A stretch of DNA of 64,000 nt from Crambe crambe (GCA_963924555.1 OZ004590.1:1589001-1653000); one strand, 5' to 3'; counted from the stretch's first letter, positions 10,087 through 36,367 are shown. The notes: generated by a model from the letters alone, not told the origin. Numbers and translations: made by a program.

Positions 10087-11271
10087 GTAAGGACATCTAT
10101 CAGACTTTTTGTGGCATGATTTTTGAGTGTGTGCATACTATATAGCATGAAGGGATCACACCAACATTTAAACTTCTTGCTTGCCTTTGATATTTAAGGT
10201 CCCTTTTCTTGTATATTGGTTACATAACAGCTATTATGTGAGGGATCCATTGACTATAAAAAAAATCAGGATTGGGTTCTTGCTATCAGTACTTCAATTG
10301 AAAAGTTAACTCACCTGATGGCAATCAAAAGGGAGATGACAGGCAATAGAACTGAACCACAGAGCTGTAGTAAGCTGCATGCCATAATGTTATATTTCAT
10401 ATAATCAAGACCACACTCCATTATTTTAACAACTTCAGTGAATGATTATCAATATGACACATCAATAAATTGATGCATGTCAAGTGTAAGTTGTATAACC
10501 ACTTGGAATTTATTGGACCAATTAACTCTCAGTGCAAACTGCCGTGAACAAAATGGAGGACTGTTTTCAAGAAGTTCTTTCTCAATGGCTCGATTTAGAT
10601 AAGTTACAGCCCACATTCAAGGGGTTATAGGTTCATTATTCTTTCATATTGGAATAGGAGTGCAGGAGACAGGCACAACTCCCGTGGTGTGTTTTAGATG
10701 GGTCCAGTTGTACTGGTGTATCTACAGTACTGTAACTATGTAGTTAGTTATGATCTGGACTCGTGTGGTTTATGTATATTGAGACTCCACACATCAGCTT
10801 GATAGGTGTGCCAATCCAGGACCAAATCGTTTGAAGAGGTTTCTCCTTCACCATGCACTTGTCCAGGTGAGGCAATAAAGAACTCTGTGAGAAAGATTAG
10901 GCAACTATAGCTACATACAGTACTATTGGTGTCACTCACCAGTATCACTCCGTCTATGACCACTCCAGTTAGAATGGAGTGTCCACCGAACAGGCTCATA
11001 AATGGAACTGCTACCAGTCACAATGATTGAATCAAGTAGAGATTTGTATTGCATCTGTTCTGTCAGTCATTTCTAATACAGGTAGCTATGTTACCTATAG
11101 CTACTAAGAATCACTGACAGAAAAGACACCACCACTACCACAGTCAAATATGTCTTCATGCTATACTGAGAATGTGTTGAAGAAGCCACTATCATAGTCA
11201 AATATGTCTTCATCATAACATGCTATGCTAAGAACGTGTTGAGAAACCAAGTAGAACATAACAGTATTCCT
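10087..11271. other. Intergenic stretch without recognised gene
   Basis: AT-rich, with no reading frame showing a known domain or a convincing exon, and no repeat pair that I could delimit. Confidence 0.5.
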
Positions 11272-11650
11272 CAGGGGCGTAATTACTATTGTTCACAGGT
11301 TGCATGTGAACCCCCCCTCCTTTCACCTACTAAGTATGGTCATAGCCATAGCCTAACTTGGTGGTTTAGGTACAGTGAGTATTTTGGCTGTCTACCACTA
11401 AGAGGTGCTACCTTTGATCCACTATGGGACAGGAGAGAACGAGTAGTTTGGACACACATTACAACATGAATATTAACATAGCAATGAACCCACGCCGAAT
11501 CATTGTGGGAATTAAGGACTAAAATTAATAATTTTATCGAGTGGGCCAAAAGTGGGTATGGCCAGGCAAAATTTTTTCCATGTACAAGAGCATGTGAATA
11601 TTCTTGAAACCTTTGTGAACCCCCCTCAATCAAGCCTAGTTACGCCACTG
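11272..11650. mobile_element. hAT-like miniature inverted-repeat element, 379 bp
   Basis: The ends CAGGGGCGTAATTAC and (reverse complement of the right end) CAGTGGCGTAACTAG are near-identical terminal inverted repeats of the kind seen in hAT-type elements. TTCCTC occurs at both flanks (11267-11272 and 11651-11656), consistent with a degraded 8-bp duplication. It encodes nothing recognisable. Confidence 0.65.
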
Positions 11651-12862
11651 TTCCTCCTGCAGAGTCATCATGCTGGCAACAGTGAAACCTTGACACATTG
11701 GGATGAGCCACTTATAGAGAGGTTGTCCTTTTCTCAGAGGTTAAGAATGTACTAATGTGGGAAAGGGGCCCAAAAGAGCATACTTTGTTGGAGAAAAGAG
11801 TCACTGCAATTATTCATTTCTTTCTAGAACTTGTTAAAAATCCTGAAGTGATAAATATTATTAGTCCACACTTATTGTGCTATAGTACTATATAATCCAC
11901 CATGGGTGTAGTTATACATTTGGTCAATTTTTATTATTAACCAAGGGGGGATAGAAAGTGTGTGTGTCATCAGTGTCTAGGTCTGTGCTGTATGGTATAG
12001 CTATGGTCTTGGAATAGTGATCAGCTTACTCTCCATCTTGGTCATAATTATCTGTAGCTAATTATCATAATCCGGTGTGTGGTCATCGCGAAGCGGTTAG
12101 CCATTGCAAGAGCTGCCCCCTACATGGAGTACACTTAGAGTGCTTTGTGGTAAGCTTTCTATGCAACACAGTTGCCTGCCACTTGCTACATGAAAACTGC
12201 ATACCTCCTCCATCATGCTCGCTCGCTTGCTGTCAATTATTGCAAAGCACGGGGGCTTGTATGGTGGTATATAGCTACTGAACAGAGCATGAATCATACT
12301 TACCAATAATTATAGCTATTGGAAATTCATAAAATCATGCAAGCACATATTTATAACTACTGTCAGTTATCAAGTTACTTTTAGCATATCATGTCACCAC
12401 TCGACAACAAGTGTTGCCAAATTCAGGAGGACCGAGTCCTACTTCAAACCTGATACACCAAAGAATAAAGTGACTGTAAGCTTATCAGCAGGTGAGCTTC
12501 AAAGTGGAAGCAAGCAAAGATTACTAGACTACACCACTCATGATGAATCTTTGCCACCACCACCACCACCATTATCATGACAAAAGGGGGGGAAACAACA
12601 ACAAAAATTTTTTAAAAATAGGCTAGCTATCACAAAAAGTAATTTTTAAACTTCTATACTCATGACTACTATTAAGAGGTAGATGAGCCATAATGATATA
12701 ATTATTGTACATGGAATGTACAATAGCATGCTAAATGGTGTGCAGACACTATCATGTATTGTGACTGTACCGAATATCGATCTACAGTTGAACGTTCTTT
12801 ACGCGCATGGTGCTAATGAGTGGGCGGAAAGGGGAGGAGCTAATTGCAGCTGTAGTCTTGCT
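11651..12862. other. Upstream region of the SRCR/Calx-beta gene, no gene seen
   Basis: Only short frames without recognisable domains. A (CCA)n tract lies near 12553-12572. Confidence 0.45.
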
Positions 12863-12869
12863 ATATAAA
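12863..12869 (+). promoter_or_regulatory. TATA box candidate for the SRCR/Calx-beta gene
   Basis: TATATAA lies 47 bases before the ATG at 12916. With initiation about 30 bases downstream, the 5' leader would be short. No other core element is evident. Confidence 0.5.
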
Positions 12870-12915
12870 TTACTGCTCTAGCCATCAGTTATAGCTTGCT
12901 GTTTGCAGTAAGAAA

Positions 12916-26892
<13,977 letters not shown>

Positions 26893-26900
26893 CCTAAGAG

Positions 26901-26906
26901 AATAAA
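26901..26906 (+). terminator. Polyadenylation signal AATAAA
   Basis: Nine bases after the proposed stop of the SRCR/Calx-beta gene, supporting the last exon. Confidence 0.65.
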
Positions 26907-27351
26907 GAACTTGAGATTTCTTCAACTATTATAATGTTCTACATCGCTAGCTAGTAGCTATAATGTTTAGAATATTTAGCTGTACATTTTGATTAGATTA
27001 GGTATTATTGTGGACTCAAACTTGTTTTTATTTAGTTTTCACACTTTACTGGTTGGACTTCCTCTACACCAATGTTTAGCCCCATGGCTACTAGTAAACA
27101 TGAGCGAGTTTCGAAATAATGTAGAATGAACACATCTGCCATTCTTTGGCTCCAGTTCTGAAGTGCTTGCCAATAGATAGCATAATTATGGGAGTTGCTG
27201 TCAGCACAAGGAAAAGTATTCCAGTGTTATGAAAGAGTACTCCAATGGGCCATCCCTACTTATGTAGACTTTATTAGGGTGATAATAGAGTATGCATGGA
27301 TGTGATAGCTACAATATGCTAAGAAAATCCAAAAACCATGATAATTTCTAG
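26907..27351. other. Intergenic stretch between convergent genes
   Basis: No gene, RNA or repeat recognised. Confidence 0.45.
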
Positions 27352-28920
27352 CTAGCTTAAATTTTTTCGACAAAATATTGAAGAAAGTAAGAGCACAATT
27401 GTGTATAATGCTGGTAAGAAAGATGATACATATATGATATTTGGTACTTGTGTGATATATGTATTGTATATGATGCTAATCGTACCAAATGTCAGAAGAC
27501 TAAAGAAAGCACAGTCGAAGTAGTTGTAGAAGTCATTTCTGTATGGACGAAAAACTACAAACAGCAAAGAGGCTACTAGGGGAAGTATCACTTGAACATT
27601 GGTGGCTACAAATCCATACTCAATAAATACATCGATATGGTGAACAAATCTGATGAGTAGATACACTCCAGCGAAGTAGCGATAATCCCTAGTGTTGTTA
27701 GTTCCATTCTTGTAGCAGCCTTGAAAGCAATCCATGAATATGTGAAGGTAATCCCAGCGAACTCTAGGAAAGTGGTCGATTAACTTCTGGAAGGCTTTTG
27801 TGGGATACAGAAATAATAGAAGCATTGGCAGGATATTGAACACTATGAAAACGGAGATGGCTAGGATGAAGTAAGGTTTATGCTCAACACCAAGGTACGT
27901 ATGGCACTGAGGCATTGTAGAGTATATAAGTGGTCACATTTGCTTGAAACTGAGACCTGTCACTCTTAAAGAGTTGTGTAGAACTAAGCAAAGCATGATT
28001 AGTGTACAATATCTTTGAATAGGCCAATGTAATGAAAGTTGCTATAGCATTGACAACATTAAATTTAGCATTGATGACAAAGCTGATAGATGAATGTCTC
28101 TTAATGAGTGTTTAAACGGTTTCTAAATTGCCATTAATATTGGATTACCACTTTCGTATGTTTCTATGCAAATGTACGTCTATATGATAAGGATTATTGG
28201 ATAAAAGGCAAGCATATACTCAAAGGACGATACCTGTAATGTTGAATAATGGTCGCTAATACAGAATGGAGGGATTACATAGCGAAAGAAATCCAAGTTC
28301 CAAATGCCTAAAATCGTTAAAAGAAGCTTCACTATGAGATGGGAATCGATTTCTCCTGGTTGAGAGTTAATAGTGTAAAGCACAACCTGTACAATACATG
28401 AGCTGCTGTAGCACGAATGTTGTAGAAAATGATGGTGAGGAAGAAGTGGAACTAGTCCAAGAGTGAGGAGGTAGAGCAACCATCCATGAAACCTCCCAGG
28501 CATTTTGTACATTTATAACTGTAGGATAATACAGCAACTCCCAGTGATTTATCAGCACATGTAGTGGCTGCATAAGAGACCACTGTGATTTAACCATCCA
28601 CAAGTAAAGCTATTTAATTCTTTCACATCTGTTGGCTGTTCGACATAATATTTATCATTATAATCACCTTTTGAATATGGACATCTCCCAACAACTGTTA
28701 GTTTGCTGGTATTATTGTAGTCCATACACTGCCAACTGAACAGCTCAACCTTCTTGTGAGGCTTACACAATACAATTCGTTCCAAACTATTCCTGCATTC
28801 ACACTTGCCAGCAGAATTAAGGTGATACCAGGTAGGACAAGATACATCTTGTTTTAAAGCATATCCTTGATTTATGGAATGAAGACAAAGGAGTAGCAGC
28901 ACATAGAATTTAGCAAACAT
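27352..28920 (-). pseudogene. Multi-pass membrane protein with Cys-rich ectodomain, decayed
   Basis: The 5' end (ATG at 28918-28920) encodes a signal peptide and an extracellular cysteine-containing region. The remainder matches, from memory, a large uncharacterised invertebrate membrane-protein family with motifs such as GIWNLDFFRYVIPPFC, AFYP, YSKI, EHKPY and a final set of membrane helices (27352-27915). The frame is broken repeatedly: shifts near 28553, 28505, 28440 and 28400, an in-frame TAG just after the AFYP segment (near 28170), and another shift near 27905. Homologous sequence continues across each break in a different frame, so decay rather than introns is likely. Small undetected introns or assembly errors could explain some breaks. 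Confidence 0.75.
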
Positions 28921-29595
28921 TATTCACCAGACTAGATTAAACTCTTGATAATCTGACTAAAATCAAATATTCTGCTTGGTGTCTTTATGAAAATACATTT
29001 CTGAGTTTACATTTTCATGACTTTATGAATAAACTTCACAGATTCTTAATCCTCATAAAAAAACATTCAATATTGCTGCCTTAATCATAATTTTAATTTC
29101 AGTTTACAATCTGATGACTGCATGTATAAATGAATAAACGAATACTGTGTATCTTCTCGTGGGAGCTTATATTATAGCTATAACATTCTTATCTTCCAAC
29201 AAAATTATTTAGTCAAACTTGCTTAGAAGTATGAGCAAGCGCATGTATTCCCTTGCATTAATTAGATTATGAATAACTATAGCAATTCAATAGAATTAGT
29301 TCTCATAAAATTAGCTTATGAAACAAACTATTGAATTTTTTATCATGTTAGCTGAGAAAAATAAGCAGAACTATAGCACTTATTAAATGAGCACAAAAAA
29401 TTGTGTAAAAAAAAGAAAAAGAAAAAAAAGAAGCAAACAGACAGTCTATAATTATGTGAGTGATATACGTAATAATTATTTCATGTTATCTAGTTACAGC
29501 TTATTAGTATCTGCACTTTGTAGCTCTAATTATGGTATTAATTTTTGACAATACTTATGGTAGCTAGTGCTAAAATAGTGTCTCACGAGCATGCA
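28921..29595. other. Intergenic stretch with a repeat copy
   Basis: 29285-29330 is the inverse of 8773-8818, and the following bases (29333-29357) match 8811-8836 in the forward sense, making a small rearranged repeat copy. No gene seen. Confidence 0.45.
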
Positions 29596-30178
29596 TCACT
29601 TGTGTTTGCTTAGGAGAGATTTGACATCAGTACATTTTATAAATAGAAGAAACCGAGATATTAAGGTGGCAGTAACTGGAACAGGTGGTAAGACAGTGTT
29701 TGGAAAAAACGAACTAAGCGCGCTTTTCTTGTTGATAGGTTCTAATTGGTCTGATATGAAAAATCCAACAAGATGTTGTGTGCGAATTCCCCGATAGTAT
29801 TGAATGCAGTAAACTTTTTCTCTTGGAAATTCTTCATCATTTCCGACAGCAAGTGTTAAATCAAAATAGACATCAGGTGGATCACATTCAGCAAAAACAT
29901 ACAACAGTTCCCTATGGGCACTGGATATAGCACTGGTATGAGACAGTGGATGAGGCAAGCTGTTGTGTGGATCACTAACACATCTAAGACGATCTTTAGG
30001 AGATTTTTTCCCAGTTGAAAGTGATAGGCATTCATTGCTGCAAAATCGTGCGTTTTTGTGCATGTGGCAATCTTGAGTCAATCCAAATCCAGCTGGTTTC
30101 AGGCAAAGATCGCAGCGCTCTCTGCAGTATAGACATTGTAACTCCTCGACACACTTTAAATCAAAGTTTGCATTTGGC
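29596..30178 (-). CDS. Gene A last exon: Cys cluster and C-terminal domain
   Basis: Starts after an acceptor at 30179-30180. Encodes six closely spaced cysteines, then C, H and FCSNEC, reminiscent of MYND or TRASH zinc folds without matching either exactly. A mixed alpha/beta-looking region follows to TAG at 29596-29598. Confidence 0.75.
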
Positions 30179-32535
30179 CTAAATAAAAGTTCATAACAAT
30201 ACTATAATAATTATCTTGGACACACTCATAATTGAGGAACAGTATTTATGGAAGCCCATCATGCGAATATCTGTTTGTAACACACATGCAGTGTGTCCAC
30301 AGTCATAGCTAGCTATAGTGGGAAATGATTTCTATATGAAACTCACGCAAAATCATTTCACCCTACAAAGATATACATAGGCCGCATGTAATTGACTTGG
30401 CCTAAAAGTTAAACCGTGTAAGTTTACATGCAGAACTTAATTCTGCTTATAAATAAGGCTGTATGTGTACCTACCTCATTTGAGAAAAGCACATGAGAGA
30501 TTTTAATGACGATATGCCTTTCGATTTCAACATTATAGGAAGAACTTCATCAATGGATGCGTGAAATTCTTGTATGGGATTCGGCATGTCAAACATAAAT
30601 TCCCCTTTGTGGTCTTTCTTTAAGTATTCTTCACCGACAGCAGTATCAGAATTAACATAGAAGCCTCCATTAAGTTGCATGCCCTCTGAATGCAAGTAAA
30701 AAAATATGTACGGCTTGAAATTAGCATCAAGAGCAATAAAAAATGTATTATCAGAACCTGGGGCAAAAGGCAGATTAAAGTGAATAATTGCCCGATGGCC
30801 CCTTGGCACTTCAATTACTGATTGCTCAGATAAACTGATTGTATAGCCTGGAGGCAGATAATTAATAATCTTTTTCTGGTTGGGACTGGGTGATGAAGCG
30901 ACGCTGTATTTGAACTGTTCAATGTCAGATCGAAACCCTTCTTCGATTCTATAAGTGCTGGCTTTATCAGGTATAGGAGCTCTGAAATCCACACTCTCTT
31001 TTTCATAAACGACTCTCTCCACATACCTTCTTTCATGCATCTCTGCTATATCACATAAATATGCCCATAGACCTTTTGGTATTGTCTTTCTTCTGTGTTT
31101 ATCCTCCAGAATATGATACACTCCACCACTGGGATGAATAAAATACTCACTTGATATGTACTTGGTGTTTTCTCTCTCCACTATAGCCATGACATTGAAA
31201 ATTCCAAAGGCTATAATGACTACATGTAGACGAATAAGCTTGTCTCGGACCAGTGAATTTAGAGCTGTGATACTAAAAGAGAAGCTACCAAGTGCAGAAG
31301 TCAGAGCATAATTCATAAAGCCATGTGCTGCATCTTCCTTTTCAGCTTTTGTCGGGTTCAATATCATTGCAATTAGAGGTCTTTCATCTTCATTTGCTCT
31401 AAGGGAGTAGTTAGGATCAAGAATGCATTTTCGACATTGAATAAAAAGATCATAGAGAGAGTCATCGTTGATGTATCCACCTTTAAGCTTCTCACACACA
31501 GTTCTGAATATCAACCCAACACAGAACTGATACAACCACTCTCCATACTCAATATGTTGCTCTAATGCAACACTAGATGGTCTCTTCTCATCATAGACCT
31601 GCCTTAAGAAGAATGGAAAGTGTGCTTCTCCTTGGTCACTGAATGCTTGTTCGCATGCAGCACAAAACAAGTAAGTGGTTAATTCTTTAGGAGCTCGAGA
31701 GTGACTGAGTTGGTAAGAAAGTAGAGCTTCTTGGTGAGGTGGCATAACAATCAAATCCCTTTTGTTGGTGGTGAAAGTGACTGCTTTACAAATGTCTTCT
31801 ACTATGAAACGTGGAAAACGATGGCTACGATGCAATTTAGCCTTTTTTCTGCAGAGCATACATCGCTTTAGTTCATGTAACTGGTTTGTTTCTCTTGAAT
31901 AATCTACCATGGCCACATCAAGAACTTGGGATGGCATAGTATCCAATGTTCCTGTTTTATCCAAACATGAACCCAGTAGCTTAATGCACTCCTCAGCTTT
32001 CTTGTAGCAAGCTTTCTTCCTCTTATGCCACTCTGGTGATGGTGGCATAGATTTATTGGACTGCAGATTGAGCTGCTCTCTCTGAAATAAGTGAAACTTA
32101 GACATTGCCAATGTTATTTTCACTTCACTAGGACAAGAATCACTTTCAAGGATGGCTTTACACTTGGCCACTGCCTTGTCGTGAAATCCATAAGCAAAGT
32201 AATGATGAGCCACTTCACCTGCATCAACTATAGGAGCATTGTATGAGTAAATTACAAGTTGAGATAGTATTCTAAGTCTATCTAAGTATCATTCACTGAA
32301 AAACAACAATAGCAACAAAACATCTATTTCATAAATGAGTATGTCATAGCTATCTACTGCTGAAGTTAGGAACTTTGATTTGATCAAGTGCTGCCATTAC
32401 GTTTCTTTCTTTTTCAGAGTCAATTGCTGAAGGCATGCAGTTATAGGTTCTTCTTAGTCAACATCATGCAAGTCTTATATAATTATGTTCTAAAATTCAA
32501 GTTGCCTGCTGATTCTCATTGATTAGAGAGAGAGG

Positions 32536-32624
<89 letters not shown>

Positions 32625-35600
32625 AGAAGAAGAAGAAGAAGAAGAAGAAGAAGAAGAAGAAGAAGAAGAAGAAGAAGGAGGAGGAGAAGAAGAAGAAGAA
32701 TGTGTAAGGTTTTCTATTTTGTACTGAGAATGAGCAGGAAAGATGTACACAAAAGGCATAAACTGCTTATTTCCATACCTTTATCTGAGTAGCCCAAGTC
32801 ATCCAATAAGCAGAGGGCAATATTTTTAACTTCTGAATCATTAGAACCTGTGGCAAGATCTTCAATCATTTCCAACAGAGGGAGATCCTGATTCAAGAAG
32901 GCCTTTTTAAATTCAGGCACCATTAGGAGAGTGAGAATTATATGACATGATAAGACTTTCATAGCTGGATTAGTAGACATCATAAACACTGCAAGAAAAG
33001 GCACAACTTCCATTTCTGCAATCATGTGGCGATTGAAGTCACACGCAAGCAAATGCTTCAAGCTGGAGAGCAACACACCTTCACTGAATATGTAGTCAAT
33101 TATCGTTACAGTGGATTCATTGGAGGTGCTAACCCTCTGAAGTGCTGATATTATCGCTTGACATTCTTCTGAAGTTAGTTGAAAATAACAAATGCTTTCA
33201 TCTGTTAACTTGTCCTGTGTTAGAGCCATAATGGTCTTTGCATTAATATTAACCAAAAGATCTTTGGACTTGCAGAATGGCCCTATCATAGCTTTAAGAT
33301 CAGCTTCAATGAAATAGCAACCAATCCCTTCTGCTCGAGCACAGTTGAAAATTACATTTAGCAAAGCAAGAACGAGTCTTCTTACACCCTTTAAAAATAA
33401 AAGAATTTACATACATATCGGGTAGAATAGTTAATAAAACTAAAATAATTAGGGTATATTCGCGTAACATTCAATTGGCGAGTGAAGCAGTTAGTGAAAG
33501 TCATTTGTACTTCAACTTCTTAGGCCAAGATATTGCTGTCAGGATGAAGTGGTAGTGCAGCTGCATGATATAATGTTTATCACAAGTACTTAGAAAGCAA
33601 GCACTTATAATCCACTTAGATAAGCCTATAGGCCTCTATGACAAAATGCTATAGAAAGCAATATGCTCTAGCTGTTTATTGCTAAGTGTTGTGGGCATGT
33701 TTCATTTAACTGGTCAAAGATCATGCGTATTCAATGTGACATATGTATCAAAATCTAAATGGGGCGGGGCTCACTTTGCTCGCCAATAATGTTTCTGCTT
33801 TCTAGAGCTTCATCTCAGTACTTACTATGAGACATATTTCAACCATTGCCCAGAAAACACAGATAGTTCAGTGAGGTAGTTCAGTGAGGTTCATCACCCT
33901 TACCCAATACACACATGAAGTATGAGTGCCAGCAAAGGTGATGACCCTTACCAAAAAAGATGTAGATACATTAATGGAATATCACCTTAAGGGCACTGTG
34001 TAACAAGAAATTAGAAAGCTTTCGGAGTGCTTAGCACCGAGTAAAAGAGTTGTAATTGATAACACATGACAAACACATAGGCAAAACAAAGAACCCCTCA
34101 TAAGGCTAGGAAAAGTCTCAAGGAACCATAGTGCCCGTTTCTTTTCATATGTAGTTATAATTATTAGAATCTTGATTTCCTTTCCTTGAGAAATGCTTAT
34201 GATCAAGAGATTAAAGGTTGCAACTACAGAAATCGGGAAAATTTCGATGTGATGTTAATTTATTTTTGTTGTGGTCATGTTCAACCAAAATTATCACATG
34301 AAAATCAATTACCTTGTACACAGGCTAATTAGACATAAGCCTAACAAAGAAAAGAATTATTATCCAACAAAAATTTCCCAATTTATGGTATAAGTTGGCA
34401 TTATGATAGCTGAATTGCCAAACCACCAACATAAAAATTCACCACATTATATCAGGAAATTCTGTACTTCAAGGAAGCTTTCTCACATAGTGTCACACTT
34501 GGAGTTCCTAGTACGACTCATCCATAGCAGGGAGAAACATTGACTAACCTTTGTGAGTGGAGAAGAGCGCAGCTTAGTTAGGTGCCTGATATGCAGACGT
34601 AACAGACCACTTTGAACCAACGTACGACACATAGCTGTACAGTTGGTCAGACTCACTATTATACTCAAGATATAGTAATATGGAAGATGGAGCTTGGACT
34701 CTTTATCTGCAAGACCTGCAAGTAAGTATATAGTGTTAGTTACCATAAGTATACATTTCCCCCCTCCCCCCCCCCCCCCCCCCCTTAGGCTCATTTGAGC
34801 ACAAGATGAGAATAGACCAGCAGGGCTCAGCAATAGTTGGGTTAGCCTCGTACCCAGGCCCGCTTTTTTCGCGGGGTGGTGGAAAAGCAAAGGGCCTGGT
34901 ACAAGTTGCATGCGCATGCGCTGAATTAAACACGAAATAATACCTAAAATTTCGTGAAAGATGAATGATGTAATCATAAAAACATATATGTAGCACGCGC
35001 GCATTCAATCGGCTTAAAGCTAGCTAGATCTGGCTCCAGACCTTATCCACATCAGTAGACACAAGAAGAACAGCTCTCAAGCCAAGCAAAAATAAAAGGT
35101 AAGACACGATACTTTGGATAGAAGCGACTCTTCTCGTCTAGCCAGTTGGTAGCGGCACAAACAAATCACTTCTTTCATAAATAGCTTGCATAGAACGCTT
35201 CTGAGAGTTGAATCTAGCGCAGAAAGAGCAAAACAATAGAACAGTCTCTATCTAGATTGAGCTGCTGACTCAGCTCAGCTCTCAAAATTACGATGATGTA
35301 ATGTTTATTACGATTTGTGTAACGGACGTGCCCGAAAGTATAGTGAGTCCCCCCTAATTGGGGGGATGGAGCGCATGCGCATGCAACTTATACCAGGCCC
35401 TTTGCTTTTCCACCGCCCCGCGAAAAAAGCAGGCCTGGGTACGAGGCTATAGTCGGGTCTTTTTGAATGAAATTTCTCAGCCCTGCTTCCTGTGGATTCA
35501 CTACATATGCACCACAGTTCTTATGTCTACACCCTGCATTATGTACATCACACTGTCCAGGCCGGTACACACACCCTGCTTGCACAATGCAGAGCAAGTA

Positions 35601-36180
35601 TGCATGAAATCCTATATATTATATATAAGAGAATATCTCTATACAGTATGGAAATAGTAAGTAGTGGTATTTAGTGTAAAAATATATATATATAAATAAA
35701 AATTAATGCACTCTAGTTTAGATGCATATCAGACTGCCAAAGCAAAGCTCCGTGAAAATAGCACTCATGTGTCGGTACTTCCATAATTGTCTGGCTAATT
35801 ATTAAGCTCGCCTTTGGCAGCCAGTATAAGCCCTTGGTACTATACAATCATAATATTATGTCCTTACAATTAATAGCTCTTTCAAGAAAGTCATGAAGTA
35901 TTTCAAGGGAATCTTGACCACTGGTAAGAATCTCCTCGCAAATGTTATCCAATTCACCTGGAATACACTCCCATTTATTCACTCTTTCTCTCAGTGCCAC
36001 AATTAGACCTTCAGCTGCTTCACCCAGACCTTTACTGCGAAATGCTTCTTGAGATAGTTTCATGTGAAGTTGCAAGGTTTCAACCAAGTCTTGGTAGCTC
36101 AAGAAATCATCACTTTTAACTTTTGTGCCTGATAGGTCAGCATGGGTATCATCAGCCTCCAGCATCTCATCTGTGTGCAT
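29596..36180 (-). CDS. Gene A: ARM-like / TPR-like / HNH-like zinc / Cys-cluster protein
   Basis: Exons in coding order: 36180-35868, 34715-34549, 33388-32779, 32426-32358, 32218-30475, 30178-29596. Phases 1, 0, 1, 1, 2 fit exactly and give 1,161 residues. The first three exons encode alpha-helical ARM/HEAT-like sequence. The short fourth exon and start of the fifth form a TPR-like segment. Next come CMLC (31851-31862), SHRFP (31819-31833) and CAACE (31650-31664), an HNH-like zinc module resembling bacterial proteins with CxxC, SHIIP and LCxxCE motifs. A long region with no known domain follows. The last exon begins with a zinc cluster (C-x5-C-x2-C-x3-C-x2-C, ending FCSNEC). No signal peptide or membrane helix, so likely intracellular. 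The function is unknown; nucleic-acid binding or cleavage is only inference. A start upstream of 36180 is possible because an acceptor-like CCCCAG lies just before it. Confidence 0.78.
30475..32218 (-). CDS. Gene A main exon: TPR end, HNH-like module, conserved unknown region
   Basis: Largest exon, 1,744 bases. Conserved with gene B along its length: EYGEWLYQFC/DYGPWLYQFC, YINDD/YLNDD, PSGG, a YLPPGY/FLPPQF turn, FFIA, and a C-terminal helical SLKSLM/SIISLM segment. Ends with donor GTAGGT in phase 2. Confidence 0.8.
32541..32700. repeat. (AG)n-(AAG)n microsatellite in gene A intron
   Basis: AG repeat to about 32620, then AAG repeat with minor GGA variants to about 32700. Lies in the intron 32427-32778. 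On the coding strand it is pyrimidine-rich and close upstream of the small exon. Confidence 0.98.
33389..34548. other. Gene A intron with dispersed-repeat fragments
   Basis: Words GGCGAGTGAAGC (about 33477) and GCTCGCC (about 33777) look like inverted ends of a miniature element related to the one in the SRCR gene near 22790-23030. Otherwise no feature. Confidence 0.4.
34761..34784. repeat. C-rich homopolymer run
   Basis: Run of C with one T interruption, within gene A's first intron, just outside the inverted-repeat element at 34843. Confidence 0.85.
34843..35449. mobile_element. Inverted-repeat element, 607 bp, about 79-bp ends
   Basis: 34843-34921 and 35371-35449 are near-perfect inverted copies beginning TAGCCTCGTACCCAGGCC. 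Flanks TAGTTGGGT (34834-34842) and TAGTCGGGT (35450-35458) form a 9-bp target duplication with one mismatch, as in Mutator-like elements. Non-coding. Located in gene A's first intron (34716-35867). Confidence 0.8.
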
Positions 36181-36224
36181 AAAATCACGTCTTAGTTGAA
36201 GCTCTGGGGAAGGATGTCATTGTA

Positions 36225-36364
36225 TAGTGGAACCTGTTAAAATGGTTACTGCATAAGCAGGTCACCTCTCTATAACAGGGGTCTACGTAAGTCCCAAGAG
36301 TGTACATTTCAACCTGAGTTGGCAGGCCACCTCTTTGCTCACCACAATAACCAGGTTTCACTGT
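36225..36364. mobile_element. pogo/Tc1-like MITE candidate
   Basis: TAGTGGAACCTGTT at the left and AACCAGGTTTCACTGTA at the right form imperfect inverted ends flanked by TA, typical of pogo-like miniature elements. Confidence 0.5.
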
Positions 36365-36367
36365 AAT

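Noticed and set aside
32519..32759. Arg/Glu-Lys-rich and Ser-rich frames
   Set aside because: Products of the AG/AAG microsatellite inside gene A's intron.
34483..35008. Two long overlapping minus-strand frames with a polyglycine stretch
   Set aside because: The polyglycine comes from the C-run at 34761-34784 and the rest from the inverted-repeat element. Only 34549-34715 is a credible exon (gene A).
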